Source of the DNA: Dioscorea cayenensis subsp. rotundata
Taxonomy: Eukaryota > Streptophyta > Magnoliopsida > Dioscoreales > Dioscoreaceae
Length of the DNA: 64,000 bases
Assembly: GCF_009730915.1 (NCBI RefSeq)
Contig: NC_052486.1
Coordinates: 22,969,589 to 23,033,588, forward strand
Direction: 5' to 3'
The position numbers were made by a program, and so were the translations under genes. Under the pieces are notes generated by a model that was given only the letters and a program-made list of their open reading frames with translations, was not told the origin of the DNA and searched no databases. Shown here piece after piece: positions 11,589-24,655 of the stretch (position 1 is the first letter of the stretch; the number at the start of each line of letters is the position of its first letter).

Positions 11589-13281
11589 GATCGACACCAA
11601 ATTCCACAATTTCCAGACCAAATCCCTAATCCTCCACTCCCGATCTCATCTACACCAATCAAAGACCAAAAAATTAGAAAAAAAAACACAAAAATTCAGG
11701 AAAAAAATCAATGAAAGAGATTGATAGATAGAATCATCACATAGAGGTTGAATTGATTGAAGAGCTGCAAAGGATTCAGCGATCGGAGGCGATGACAAGC
11801 TCGTCGAGGGAAAGCGAGAAGGCTTTTGTTCTCTTTTTCTCTCGAGATTCCTTTTTTTTCTTAAATTTTTTTCTTTTTTTAATTTTATTTTCCCGCATTT
11901 GGATGTAGTTGTTGTCATTGCGACACGTGGACGGTGGAGATCAAACTAATGGGTCGAGATGAACGGTGATTAGTGGGGGACAGAAGACGACAAAGAATGG
12001 TGGATGGCATGCATGATAAACCCGGTCATCTCTATCTGGTTCATGTTTGGCTTAAAAATGAATTATTTTATTTAAATTAGTAGTTAAAATGATTATTTCA
12101 ATTATTAACGTTCTAGATATACCTTTCTTTTTTAATGAAATAATCATATGATTTAACTAAGGAAAAGCTCATGAGTAATATAAATATTCCTCATTATGTG
12201 ACATTTTGATTGAAATGCATTTTTAAAAGAGCGGTTGAGAAAGAGGATGAAAAATTCAAAATTTCATTAAATTAGTGTCATAGATATATATATATATATA
12301 TATATATAGTTTTTTATGACAACTGTAATATGTATATATATAGTTTTTTTATTATAACCACTAGTTAGGTCAGTGATAATTATTTCCAATAAATAGGCAA
12401 GACACATAGTTGAAATCCTATTCCAAGAAACTATAGCGATGGTAGAATATTGTTTATTTATGATATTATTATAAATATATTCAGTGGTTTTTTATGAGTA
12501 TTATATCTCTCTTTTTCTAAAATTATATAGTAAAAAAAAAAATTTATTAGTTCAGTTTAGTTCTTTAGAATCTTACAAACATACACATTTCACTTTCATT
12601 TCACTAATACATCATCAAGTGTTTGTCACTTCATAAATTAATATATATAGGTTTTTACCCACTCAGTATTAAGAGACAAGCCTTAAATATTTTTTATAAA
12701 TATAAAAATTTAAACTAGAATTCAATCCCTCAAATAACCCCAAATCTTTTCAACTCAAGTTAATTTAAGGCGGTGTATATATATATGTGCGTATATATAT
12801 ATTATGGTAATGTTGCAAAATTACATCTATAAATCCACATAAATAATAATTTTTATTCTTCCTAATTATTGTTTAAGATTAAAAAAATAAAAAAAGGAAA
12901 ATTTGTCTATAGCTTTGGAAATAATGCTGCACTGTTGTACATTATTCAACGACGAAGATGAACCTATATAACGATATAATTAAGGATCAAACAGAAGTGT
13001 GCAATTTGATTTATATAGCCTGAATAATTGGACCAAATAAGCTTACAATTACATTCAACACTAAGCAGCCTGATTGTAGGCATTTCATTAGAAATTTGTG
13101 TTTGGAATACATTTAATAATCAACATAAAAACAAAGTACAAGTAGAGAAGGATTTCCGTAAATTTTGATTAATATAACCTGAATAACTTTCCATTGCTCC
13201 AATTGTTTTGAACTCTGGCAATCAGAAAAACGATGAGCTAAAATCCTTTACTCATTTCTGTGTTTGTTCTCCAATAATTAA
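11589..13281. other. Intergenic: TOM2A 5' region and PMT14 3' flank
   Basis: The TOM2A 5' UTR and promoter probably lie in 11589 to about 11950, where a pyrimidine-rich stretch (minus strand reading) occurs. The rest is very AT-rich with (AT)n tracts near 12280-12308 and 12776-12802. No gene seen. Confidence 0.45.
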
Positions 13282-16261
13282 TCACTGGACTGCAGAAGTA
13301 TTTCCACCAACAACCCAATACCGTTTGACGGCGATTAGTATTTTTTCAGGAACAAGAGGGCCATCTTCATGATCCAGCATTCGAGCGTCCCACCGCATAC
13401 CACTAACAATCTTCTTGACCTTGTTCACAACATCAACATCATCACGAAGTATCACCGACCCCTCTGGTCGTAAAATTCGGTCCATCTCCAAAAGTATGTC
13501 TTCAATCTTACATCTGTTTGTTTAACAATTACATTAGAATTTACCTCATGAAACAAACACTTTAGTTTTAATAGATTTGTATAATGTGTCGAGCAACGAT
13601 GTTGAAAAGCTTACTTATTTTGATATAAGCTGAAGAGACTACTTGCATGGATTAGATCATATGTCCTCGGGTATGTAGAGAAGGCTTCACACCTGAAGGA
13701 AAAAATAGAAAGCTGCATGTTTATTTATGTTCATAAGCAACATGGTTCTGTGTAATTCTGGAAGAGTTGCAAAAATTTTAACTTCCAAGCCCTGGAAACT
13801 TAATTAGTCATTTCGTGATTTTACATAAGGATTTACCAGAGCAATGAAGGATAAGAGCAAGGTGGAGAGAACATACCAGTCATGATATATACCGATCAGC
13901 CCTCGCTCATATATTACACCCAAAGTATTTTTCTTTGCGATGGTAGGAACAACATTCATTACCCATAACTTGGGTGATTCAAGTGCAGCTGCAAAACCTC
14001 CAAAACCTGCATTCATGTCCATTATATTCCTGTACCTTCCTGAGCTGATTAATTTGTTCATCTTTTTATATGCATTGACATGCTTCTTCCACAATTTGTT
14101 GTCCTCCTGATAAGTTTCAGCTGTAACACCAGGAAGGGAACCACCAGACACTCTCGGAGGGACAGCAAAAAGTCTATCTGGAAACTTTTTCAACTTCCCT
14201 CCGGCTACTTCATCTGAGCTTTTGACCACTGGGTATGGAGTTACACACAATTGCATTTTCTTATACCTATAGACATAAAACAACTCTAAATATAAATACA
14301 TAATAAATGGAGATCATTATTAACAAGTCTATCTGGTAATAATAAATCAGCAAATATGACTTTTTTATTTATAGCAAATGAAATTTTAGATGTGGTCATA
14401 ACAATCATTTCAAGGTATTGTTTTTCATTGCATATGACAATATTCTAGTAACAGGTCAAACTTCACACTCCGATTGCTTCAAAAAATGCACATTCACGCA
14501 AATGATTCTTTGGGTATGACAAAATTTAAATACCATAGCAAGCATTTCAAGTTCTTCATTTGTCCTGCATGGAACAGATAAAAGATATTTAATGTAGGGA
14601 ATTGCTCAGACAAGCATCATAGCCAAAAGAGAAAACAGTGCTCAGCAAGGATAACCTCAAATCATCTCAAGTGAACAAATAATAAGTATGCTACCTACCT
14701 AACAGAAATAACATGATAGTTACAATAGAAGGGAACAGCAACTTCAGACACATAAAGAACAAAGAAACATACCAGATGTTATCAGCATCTGCACCTTTGC
14801 ATATCTTAACAGAAAGGTCATTTTTTCTACTTTGACATGAATTTGTATTAATCCTTTTCCTCCAAATAGCAAGATCGCCTTTCTCATACTTCTTTTCCCA
14901 GCAAAGCAGTTCAGCCAATTCCTCTATTTTTCTTTGTTCCTTCTGAAGATCATCCTTTGATCGTTTCCATGTCTGATAGTATGTCTTCCAATTAATAGGA
15001 GGACCAGAGAGTATCCAGTATCCACCTGGTCTAAGAACTCGATCTACTTCCATCATGTACAGCCCACCTGTAAGCACAAATGCACCAGATCACATGATCA
15101 TATACAAATATCACACATAGAAAACAGTATATAATTCAGTATGCTTGCTTTGTGGAGTACTATTTATCACTTATCTAAAGAATAAAATCACTTTGCTTCA
15201 AAATGAAAAAGAAACATAGTTATCTTCCTAGTGGTAATAAGTATTTACCATTTGAAGTCCATGGGATCAAACAACGGGAACATTGAGCCATATCAAAAGC
15301 TCTTGATGGATATGGAAGCTTAATGGTCCCAAGAACTCCAATAACCGCAGGAACACCTCTTTCTAAAGCAAACTGCACTTGAGCTTCATGTGAGTCCCTT
15401 GGAGCAAAGGACATGGACAAAACATTGCGCTTTAATAAGTAAGCACCCCAGCTTGCAACCTACATGAACATAGGGAGCTCAATACCAACACCCAATACAG
15501 TCCCACATGGCATTGAATGGTTTGCTCATCTATAAATTATAAAAGTTCAGATAAAAGACCAAAGAAAAAAAAAACAAAATTTCACTAGATTAAGCCTGCA
15601 TATTGAGAGATTGGCATACCCCACAGCCAGTATCAAGTGCAGTTCTAACAGTCCCATCTGCAATGGGAATAACTGATGCAAGTTCTTCAATATAAGCATC
15701 TGCACCCTGAGGAAACATCGTTCCACCTCCTGGAAATTTAAACACATCACCCTCATATTGAACCCAGTTTTGAACAGCTTTCTCAACTGTCAAGCTCTTA
15801 TACGGAACATTTGCATAGTGAACATAATCCCGGCTTTTGGGCCAGGGGAAAGGAGCCGTATAACCCTTGGGAGCTGGTATAAGACAGTGCAACTTCTCTT
15901 TCTCAGGAGGACAATGTCTTTCTCTATAAATCATGTTTTCTCGAGGAAAGGTCATGGCCCGGTTTTGATCTTGGCAAGGAGTATAATCTATGTACCGAGC
16001 ATCACAAGGCTTAAACAATTTAACTCCCGAATCATGATTTTTGAATCCTTCCCCAAATCTGTGATGAGTTTCAAAATTCAGTGTGGGTAAGACACTACAA
16101 TCTGCTCCTCTTGTTATTCTCATAGCTATGCTATCACCCTTCCCAAAATTACTCCTCTGCCAAGCACCCAATGCGTAGAAGAAACAACACAAAGCTATAA
16201 CTATGATTATCGACATTGGGCTTCGAGCCCTACCGCTGCCCAAACCCTTCTGCGACCTCAT
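13282..16261 (-). CDS. PMT14: Probable methyltransferase PMT14-like (DUF248 family, Golgi type II membrane protein)
   Basis: Six exons: 16261-15620, 15459-15249, 15067-14773, 14266-13877, 13692-13615 and 13513-13282, total 1848 nt, 615 residues, the usual length. A short basic N-terminus is followed by one signal anchor ([18 protein letters not shown]). Then come the family landmarks [40 protein letters not shown] and the first SAM-binding motif [21 protein letters not shown] second half carries [16 protein letters not shown] and [22 protein letters not shown], ending [19 protein letters not shown]. Phrases such as [28 protein letters not shown] and [11 protein letters not shown] are closer to PMT14 than to PMT2. 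Related proteins act in the Golgi and are thought to methylate cell-wall polysaccharide, mainly pectin; activity of this one is inferred. The frame is intact. A likely 5' UTR, perhaps with an intron, extends to about 16760. Confidence 0.93.
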
Positions 16262-18021
16262 TGCTCACCTGAAACAATTCCCGCATATCATTACCACAAT
16301 CAAACGAAAATCAAAAGAGAAATCTACAACGAATACCATTCAAGTTCCGACCTTTAACATATTCCTCGCATGAAAACGAGATCCCATCGAACTAATTGAA
16401 CAAAATTATCTACGAACAAACCCATTAACGCATAATCAACCGAAAGATCTAAAGCGCCTAAACTAAAGTCCCAAACTTTATAGCTAAATTATAAATCAGA
16501 CAAAAGTTTGAAACTTTTACAAAGATCTATCACTCGAATACCTCTCAATAATTCAAAAACTCGGAGCAAATCACACACATCGGAGCTCTTAAGTTTTCAA
16601 AACAAAGAAAGAGCAAAAAGAAAGAAAAAAAAAAAACCAAAAATGAACAAGCTCAAATAGAAGAACAAATGCAAGAACAATCACGAATCAAGAATCAGTG
16701 AAGCAATCATACAGTCAGGAGAAGAGAAGAGGATCTCCTTAGGGTTTCGGGAGGCCCTTCGTGGGTTGTGTGAGAGCTGGAGCTCGGGCTTCAGTGAGTT
16801 CACTCGCAGAGTAATGAGTAATGAGAAAAGAGACTGCTGTCGTATTCTGACAACCACTCAAAAGCGAAATTCCAAAACTACCCTCCATGTGTCGGTGAGG
16901 AGCAGGAACGCATGACCCGCTTGTGCGCGTGCGATAATAATAGTGGGCAAAGTTAGGCATAATTATAAATGAGCCTTTTATTAATATCATTGATCACTTT
17001 CTTTGCTTCTTTAGTTATTATAGTGTATAAATAATGAATTTGTCTGTTTAAGTTTATGAGATTGTTTTTGGCTATGTACAAATATATATATATATATATA
17101 TACAGAGAGAGAGAGAGAGAGAGAGGACTGGTCATAGATATATTATTTATAAGGTGCAATGAATAAAATTTTTATAAATAATTATACAATAAAAAAAGAT
17201 AAATAGTATTCACATCTGAACTATTTCAATTCTGATTGTAACACTAATACTTACATATGAATTGTTCAATCCTGATCACAATAATAATATAACAAAAATT
17301 ACACCCGTTAAACTTCATTTGCACACCCTCTCCTTTGTTATCTATAGACACACATATGACCCATATATATATATATATATAGTTTCTAAATGTTTTTTTG
17401 TTGTCTGTCTTATGTACTTTTCTAATACATGTGATTTATCGATTTTTTTCAATGTTTTGAAAACCTACAAGTTAAATCAAAATTTAGTTCGTATAAAAAA
17501 AAAATTTATTTTGTGGCTACACATTTATTTTAAAATCATTTTTGAATCATCCTATCTAAGATGTTTTTGATTAAAAAGATGAAAGGTTAAGAATAACGTT
17601 TAATTCAAGATAGGGAAAAAATATTCATTTTGGCCTTGAATCCAGCAAAAGCAGGGCCAACACAAATGAGTCCCTGACCAGAAATTTTCATATCAAAGGT
17701 TACACTTGTATTAAGAAAGAGTCCAAACATCTACAAACAAATGTATAATCATGTGCATGAGATTTAGTCACAGTAATGGCTCGATGCTGAACGCACTACA
17801 CAAGCACAGTAATATTACAAAGTATACAATGATATACAATGACATCTCCCTCTTCTTGGCTATCAGACATAAAGAAAATCTTGGACACAATGCTGTGTTC
17901 CTAACTGCTAAGGTCCTCAATTTCATAGCTTTAGCATTAGAGCTGAAAAGGAATGCTATATACCTGCCAATGTAGCCAAAAGTTGGTTGAACTGGAAGTA
18001 TTTGTCCAAGGGGATGTTGAT
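16262..18021. other. PMT14 5' UTR/promoter, then AT-rich spacer
   Basis: 16262 to about 16900 holds the PMT14 leader and promoter on the minus strand. 16960-18021 is AT-rich and ends in the 3' flank of the Man1-Src1p gene. A compound microsatellite, (AT)n then (GA)n, lies at 17082-17126. No further gene seen. Confidence 0.45.
17082..17126. repeat. Compound microsatellite (AT)n(GA)n
   Basis: About ten AT units are followed by about eleven GA units, then GGACTG. The same arrangement and the same GGACTG flank recur at 18776-18828. Confidence 0.9.
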
Positions 18022-18776
18022 TCAGGTATATAAAGAGTCGCATTCCTTAACTTGCTTCTGTTTGTTAGTTGAAGATATGCTGTGGTGTCTCTTTATTTCT
18101 GTATTCATCGAAGCTTCCTTCCTTCGAACTTTGGGCCCAAGAGAACCTTCAACTGCAGAAAAGAGTTCATCAAGAGTTCTGCCTATTCAAAAATTCAAGA
18201 CAATCAATCGATAAACAATACAAGGAAATGGTAGACCGTAACTGGCAGAGAAAAGAGTTCATCTACCTTGCCATTCCAAGACGATTTTTGACTCTCCTTT
18301 GATCAGTTTCGGATACTGACTTATGCGAGAATCTTCTAGAATTAATTTTTCAACCTGGACCGCAGAAGGAAATATCAGATCACCAAATAAGCTTCTATGA
18401 CAGTAAGTAAAAGACTGTGTCTTGAGACTACCTCCTTCCATAACTTAGCATCCTTCCTCTCCTTTGGCAGAAGTAGATGATCCCTTAACCAAGAAGCAAC
18501 CACCCATTTCTCATCTCCACCCTTTGCATTCTTCGCCATGACAGCATTTTGTTCAAGGATCTCACACACCTATCAAACACGATGCTTTAGTTTTATTACA
18601 AACATTAAATTGCCTTTGTGGTTGCATAAAAACAGTCAATGGCCCAAGGGAATAACAACAATGTTACTCAACAACTATGTATAATCTGTGTCAGGTTTCC
18701 TAAATGCACATATAGCAATAACTCTAATTCTGATTTTAGTATTTTACTGCAGAATGTGACTTGCAATGTTTTTTTG

Positions 18777-18822
<46 letters not shown>

Positions 18823-21096
18823 GACTGCCAAAGAAGGTGCCCTTAAGTTATCAAGGTAGATACAATTTTCCTCTATGCCCATTGAATATTCAAATATAAT
18901 TTACTTAGTGCATCCCTGTCATGCACTGTATGGATGGCTAAGTGAAATAACCATTTGTCTTGCATGCTAGCACAATCTAGAAGATGACAAGTTGGGAAAA
19001 AAGTCAAGGACCTCACGCTTCAAACACATAATCAGACTTTGTAAAGCTCTTGCTTAATCCAGTTATGGAAAACTTAGCAACAGATCATCCAAGATGAAAA
19101 AGAGAAATTTTGTTTGATCTTATTCAAGAAATAGCACCTGCTCATATAGTTCCTCAGCTCTAGCCAAGAGAGTGTGTCTTTTTTTTATTCTCCATAAGAC
19201 TCTTATCAACCCTATAAGCTGTTCAGTCCAAAACATATCAGCACATTTCAATCAATCAAGAAGGTCGCAAAAATAAGTACACAATTACATACCATAACAG
19301 CAACTGCCAGTATATGTAGGAGATGTTTATACATCCACTGGCGAGCACAACAAAGGAGGGGTTTATGCATTTCTGCTGACATGTCAGGGCACTTAAAGTC
19401 TTTGTTCCTGAATGACAAGTAGAATAAAAAGGCACAAGATGGTAATCGCTCTTACATGCATGGCAACAAGTAATACTTTCAAGTGAGATGAATACCCAGA
19501 GATATCTGGTCTTGTCTCCAGACTGTTTACAATGCTCTCCAATGCTCTCCTCTTTGCAAACTCAAACACATTGTCTTCCAAGTGAATATATTTGTCCGAC
19601 TTACTTTCATCAAGAGCATTCAGAATATCAGACTCTGGAACCTGAAAAGCATAAGCCACTCAACAACATAGCCAATTGTGTTCCTCATGAAACAAAAAAC
19701 TTCTTCTCAAGTGTCAGCCTTCAACATATATACTTTCTCTACCAGAACTATAAACTCTCTGTGTATATATGATGAAGATGGGCATAGTAACAAACCCAGA
19801 TTTTTCCAGCTTTTCCACACAAAATTTGAGCATAAGAATCACAAACATGGTCTTCTAACCCCTTTGCCTGCATTTTTTTTTGGTAATACAATCATCAACA
19901 AGTGAATATATTTGAAATCTGGAAAATTATTCATTGGAAATAATTCACAAGTTTCAAATGAACCACAACTAGTCAACAACATACCAGTTCCTTAGCTGTT
20001 TGATTGATCGATCTGTCCTCTATGCACACCCTCCCATGCCTTTTTATACCCATGAAAGCACTCCAAATCACCATTAGAACAGCGTCCATTATCAGGGCAA
20101 GGCTCACAAAACTCTGCAAGACTATCAGCAAGTTAAAACAGCAGAAATCACAAGCACCAACATTCTGCAGAAAAAGACTACAAACTATAAACATGTAATC
20201 AACAAAAAAGAAAAGACCCTGGTTTGCTTTAGTGATCAAGAACAATTGAGAACCTAGAATCCAATGACTAAAAAGTTAAATCAGACTCACATTTACTCTG
20301 TCAGTTACCTGGTTGAAGAGTAAACAACAGGGAGCACCTCCCAATCTCAGCCTAATGAATGCCATAGCTGTGGATTGTTTTAAATTTTAATGCAACCGCA
20401 GAGAGGAAGAAGAAAAAAATTGAAATATGGGCAGTGAAAGGTTTGGAGGAGCTGAATTCCACAACAGAATCCATGAAGATGAAAATTCAGCAGAATGTTA
20501 CAAGTGAGCCTAGAATGTTACTGTACTAACCCAAAGAGCACTGCAATCTACACAGAATGCAGCTTCCCATTTCAAAGATTTGAATGAAATCACAACACTC
20601 TGCACTTTTTCCCAGAAATTAGTTGGATTGTAAGAATTTTTCTAGCAAAACCACAGCTAAATGGTTTTCAATCTTTATCTTAAGGTTTCCATAGCTTTTT
20701 GCACTCATTTCCATCCATTTTCAACCAAAATACAAAGCGAAAAAAAAAATTCAAATTCAAATTCACGCATATTACTGTTCAAGAACTCAAAGGTAGGCAA
20801 AATTTGAATAAGAAGATGAATTTCCTGAAAATCAAGTAACAGAATCAATCACCAGGATCGAGATCGAAAAAGGATTCATTGCTTTCGCAGAAGGGTTTCT
20901 GACGTCGATTGAGAACACCGGCAGCGAAATGGCAGGCGACCGCGACGGAGGCGGCGATGGCGACAACCAAAAGAAGCTTCACCAGCTCCTCCCTGGAGGG
21001 GAAGAGGCTAGAAGAGGGTTCACTGAAGACCCAACCCATCAGAGAACGATCCCTTCTCCGGGATTTCGAGCGCTTCTTGGCGGTGGTGGCGGACAT
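18022..21096 (-). CDS. Man1-Src1p C-terminal (MSC) domain protein, nuclear envelope; one-base frame problem
   Basis: Nine exons: 21096-20853, 20113-19985, 19867-19796, 19641-19496, 19407-19293, 19218-19138, 18569-18432, 18354-18267 and 18152-18022. The N-terminus MSATTAKKRSKSRRRDRS is basic, a membrane span follows (KLLLVVAIAASVAVACHF), then a Cys-rich luminal stretch (FCEPCPDNGRCSNGDLEC), a second span (HLLHILAVAVM with LIGLIRVLW) and the MSC-type tail (VVASWLRDHLLLPKERKD, YPKLIKGESKIVLEWQ). Homologues (Arabidopsis At5g46560 type) are placed in the inner nuclear membrane with LEM-like proteins by domain similarity. Exon lengths sum to 1144 nt, one more than a multiple of three. The extra base is in exon 2 near 20040, where GYKK should run into HGRVCIEDR. 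All other exons and splice sites are sound, so I favour a sequence error over a dead gene. ATG 21096 chosen by the family N-terminus. Confidence 0.85.
18776..18822. repeat. Compound microsatellite (AT)n(GA)n in an intron
   Basis: About twelve AT units then about twelve AG units, within the intron between exons 6 and 7 of the Man1-Src1p gene. Followed by GGACTG as at 17127. Confidence 0.9.
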
Positions 21097-21901
21097 CACC
21101 GGCGATGACGGAGCTCGATCGGAGATAAAGCTCCCGTTTTTCCATTTTTGTATATTTCCCTTTACCTCCCTAAATATTAAATATTTCCACAACCAGGGGT
21201 TTTTATATAAAAATTATAAATTTTAGAGGGTTATATAAAAATTAAGAAGTTTTATGGGGTTTATATGTAAAAAAAACCATTGATATCTCTTCGACCAAAG
21301 CTCAGGCGTGATGGCGGCTTGTTCTTTCTCTTCTCCCTTTCCCCCGATCATGGTTCCTCTCCGCCGGACCTTGTTCTCTTGACGTTGGCGGCGAGGTCCT
21401 CTTCTTTGTCTTGAGCCTTTGCTTTCCCCTCCTTGAGAATCTAGGAAAAGCCTCGGTCCATGTATGTTGACATCGCCCTTCTCTTTTGTTTGCTTTTCAT
21501 GTTATTCTTTATCTAATTTCGGTCGTTTAATGGATGTGAGAATTGTATTGATTGTAATTTCTGAAGATTCAGTGAAAAACATCTTGTGAGCTTTAATTGT
21601 CTCAATTCTCAATACCTTAATTCATTTTCGTGTATTAAATGAGTAATTTTGTTTAAGGTTTCGATCCGTGGCTTGTTCATCTTTCTCAGGGAAAATAGAA
21701 AGAAAAATGACTAATTTTGTAGGCATTTTTGAGATCATTTGCGTATTTGCATCTAGCTGCCTGAATTCCCTGATGTCTTTGCTATGCCTCATGATTGCTT
21801 TTTAGATAATGGAATATGATTTAGGATCTCATTCTGATTGGAAAGCTGCAATTTTTACTCTATTTTGTGGGTTATTTGAATCAGATTTGATCTTTAATGA
21901 C
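21097..21901. promoter_or_regulatory. Divergent promoter region between Man1-Src1p gene and ALG14
   Basis: The two genes are transcribed away from each other and their start codons are about 800 bp apart. Minus-strand leader sequence probably occupies 21097 to about 21200; the ALG14 leader probably starts near 21300 and may contain an intron ending before 21800. An alternative in-frame ALG14 ATG lies at 21809. No clear TATA box was identified, so the promoter call rests on gene arrangement. Confidence 0.5.
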
Positions 21902-23191
21902 ATGGAGGAATACCTTGAAGCTGGTTTTCCCAAGCTTGTCCTGTTGTTTGTTGCAATCATCATTTCTCTGATTGCAATTCGTTTGACGTATGTTTTCCTA
22001 AGGAGTGGAAAACCATTTGTAGTTCCACCAGAGCGTGTTAGCACTATGATTGTTCTCGGGTCAGGTATGATGAATTTTTGATAAATCTTTTTTTGGTATA
22101 ATTATGAGTATAAAGATAATGATTTTGATTGATTTCATGTATAGGTGGTCACACGGCGGAGATGCTTAGCATAGTGAATGTGCTCAACAAGGAGAGATTC
22201 TCACCAAGGTTTTATGTTTCCGCCGCAACTGATAACATGAGTCTTCAAAAGGCGCAGGTTTTAGAGCAATCTTTGTTGCATCAAGGGAAGGTACATTGAA
22301 TCTCCATTTTAGGGTTTGTTTGTTGAATCTATGGATGTGACAATGTTTTGATGTTGTGCTTGTTGCATTTAACATTCAGTAGCAAGAACCAACAGCAGTA
22401 TATAATTTCAGATTTTGGACCAAAAAATTGAGCATAGTAGCACCATTTTATCATCATGTAGCAATATCTATCAGGAGTATCCAAGTTTCTGTTCTGTTCG
22501 CCTCACCTTGTGCCTCATGAGGGCTGCTAAATTTGTTTATCGATTCCTTGATTTGTCATAATTTCCTAGTATGGAGCATGGCTTTCAGAAATATTTTGTC
22601 TCTTCAGGGCAATGCAGAGGCTGCTCAGTTTATGCAGATTTACCGCAGCCGTGAAGTGGGACAATCTTATATAACCTCTGTTGGGACTAGTTTAATTGCA
22701 ATTGCACATGCTATATGGTTCATATTGAAAATCAGACCTCAAGTGGTATGGCTATCAAGTTTCATCTTGTGATTGATTCTCCAATCTTTATGTCCAAATG
22801 AGACAGCTAATGCCAGATGTGTTTCTTCAGATCATTTGCAATGGTCCAGGTACTTGTATTCCACTTTGTGTTGCAGCATTCATGTTCAAGGTCAGTATTA
22901 TTCCTGCTTATTTATGAAATCACAATCAAAGATTTGCCTTGCGCTTTCCATCGTGATGCTTATAAATTCCTGGATGTGAATGTTCACAAACTTGCTCAAT
23001 TGAATGTGCTGCAGGCAGCAGGCCTTCGTTGGTCATCAATCTTCTATATTGAGAGTATTGCAAGAGTGAGAAAGCTATCATTAAGCGGCTTGTTGCTTTA
23101 CAAACTACACCTTACCGATCAATTTGTGGTGCAATGGCCACAGTTGCAGAGCAAATATCCCCGATCACAATACGTTGGTCGCATCATGTAA
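21902..23191 (+). CDS. ALG14: UDP-N-acetylglucosamine transferase subunit ALG14
   Basis: Five exons: 21902-22064, 22145-22290, 22608-22745, 22831-22890 and 23015-23191, total 684 nt, 227 residues. ALG14 is the ER membrane anchor that recruits catalytic ALG13; together they add the second GlcNAc to dolichol-linked oligosaccharide for N-glycosylation. The N-terminal span is visible (LVLLFVAIIISLIAIRLTYVF), then VLGSGGHTAEML, the glycine-rich signature, REVGQSYITSVGTSL, IICNGPGTCIPLC, IFYIESIARVRKLSLSG and the C-terminal DQFVVQWPQLQSKYP ending YVGRIM. All introns are GT-AG and the frame is intact. The ATG at 21902 gives the usual length; an upstream in-frame ATG at 21809 would add 31 residues and cannot be excluded. 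Head-to-head with the Man1-Src1p gene. Confidence 0.93.
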
Positions 23192-23564
23192 AGCTTTTGC
23201 CGCTACCGCTCCAGAACTTCACAGATTATCATCTCCAAATGTTCTGAGTTTTATCAATGCAGTAGTATCTGCTACTTCTGTAATGTGTTTAGATTAAGGG
23301 AAAAAATATCGAAAGATAGAAAAGGAAGCAAGAAGTGATATCGCTTTATTGTTCTTGTTTGCTGTCAATTGAATCAAATGAATGACACAAATGTCCATCA
23401 ATGGAGATTTTTCTCTTGTTTTCTTCTTCGTTTGTGTGTGCCTGTGAATTACAGTGGTGGAATATATTTATCAGGGAGACAAATTATTTAAGAAAAATGG
23501 GAATTTTACCATTCATATTTTAAACCCCTCATAATCTTCATTAAAAAAAAAGTAAAAAACATTA
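23192..23564. other. Convergent 3' flanks of ALG14 and purine permease copy 1
   Basis: Short AT-rich spacer between two genes transcribed towards each other. No other feature seen. Confidence 0.5.
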
Positions 23565-24655
23565 TTAAGCCACCATGGGCTCCCCAACACCGATCTTTTC
23601 TCTTTTCTCTAGCTTGTACTCAAGGTAATGCTGATAGAAATATGAAGAAAAGCCCCACAAAGCCATAAACAGGGACATCACTTTGATCCCATTCATGTTA
23701 TCATGGAATAAGAACACAGCAAACACTGGCACAATTGGTGTTCCAAGGGAGTAGATGACATTGGAGAAGAGAGATGACACCTCGTAGACGAGTGCAACAG
23801 CTGAAACAATGTTAGCCTGCCAGCATATTGCAGTCATAACCAATGTTATCACATAGGACAACCTCCCTTTCTTGAACCCATCCATCTCCCCTTTCAAGCC
23901 TCTCCATTCCCCTGAAGCAAAGAGCCCAATTGTGGCTGCAGCTGTGGATGATCCTGCAGTATAAATCTGCAGTTTTAATACTAATGAAAGTTCTCGGCGT
24001 TTGATGAATTTGTCAAAGCTGAGCTGCATCTAAAGAGAGGATAAGTGAAAAACTTGCTGCTGCTGCTATTGTCAGTATGAAGCCAAGCAAATACTTCCCT
24101 CCAAATGTCTCTGAATAGTCATCAACTTTATTCTGAAATCCAATGATTGTGGCAGAGAAGGTAAGGAGGACTATAGAGTTGAATGTAAGATAAGTGAACT
24201 TCTCTGAGTTGATGAAATAGGAAAAGATGGCATTGAAACCAAGCTGTGTGGCAGATAACAATGAAAATGTTGAGACAGGGAGATAGAGAAGACCATAAGA
24301 GTACATGAGGTTGGCAAGAGCAGCCGTGATACCGAAAACGGCATAAATGACAGCAAGCTTGGCAATTGGAAGAGGCTTAGCAGCAGCTATGGATGTTGAT
24401 TGGTTGCTGAGGAGAAGAGGGAGGTAGAGAATGGGAAAGCCTGCACCGTTAGTGAGAGTTTGCAACCACATGCTATTACCACCTTGATCATAGTAGAAAA
24501 CGATTAAGTAAGGTGCCGGCTACCAGGCCGGCGACGAGGAGGAAGGTGTAGATGGACACCTTAAACAACCACTGCACGTCCCTGGTCATGGATGGTGTTG
24601 ATTGCAGTGATGAACTGGGGCAATTCAGTGGTTGAATCAGTTGATTAGTATCCAT
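23565..24655 (-). pseudogene. Purine permease (PUP) copy 1, two frame breaks
   Basis: PUPs are ten-span plasma-membrane proton symporters for adenine, cytokinin and other purine-like compounds. The single coding exon starts MDTNQLIQPL and enters the first span (VQWLFKVSIYTFLLVAGLVAG). One added T near 24498 shifts the frame before YYDQGGNSMWLQTL. The central part (LMYSYGLLYLPVSTFSLLSATQLGFNAIFSYFINSEKFTYL in two pieces) is clean. A second added base near 24030 shifts the frame just before MQLSFDKF. The last third is clean, ending VMSLFMALWGFSSYFYQHYL and EPMVA. Both changes are +1 additions and the rest is well conserved, so this is either a recently dead gene or an intact gene with sequence errors. 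First of four head-to-tail copies. Confidence 0.8.
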
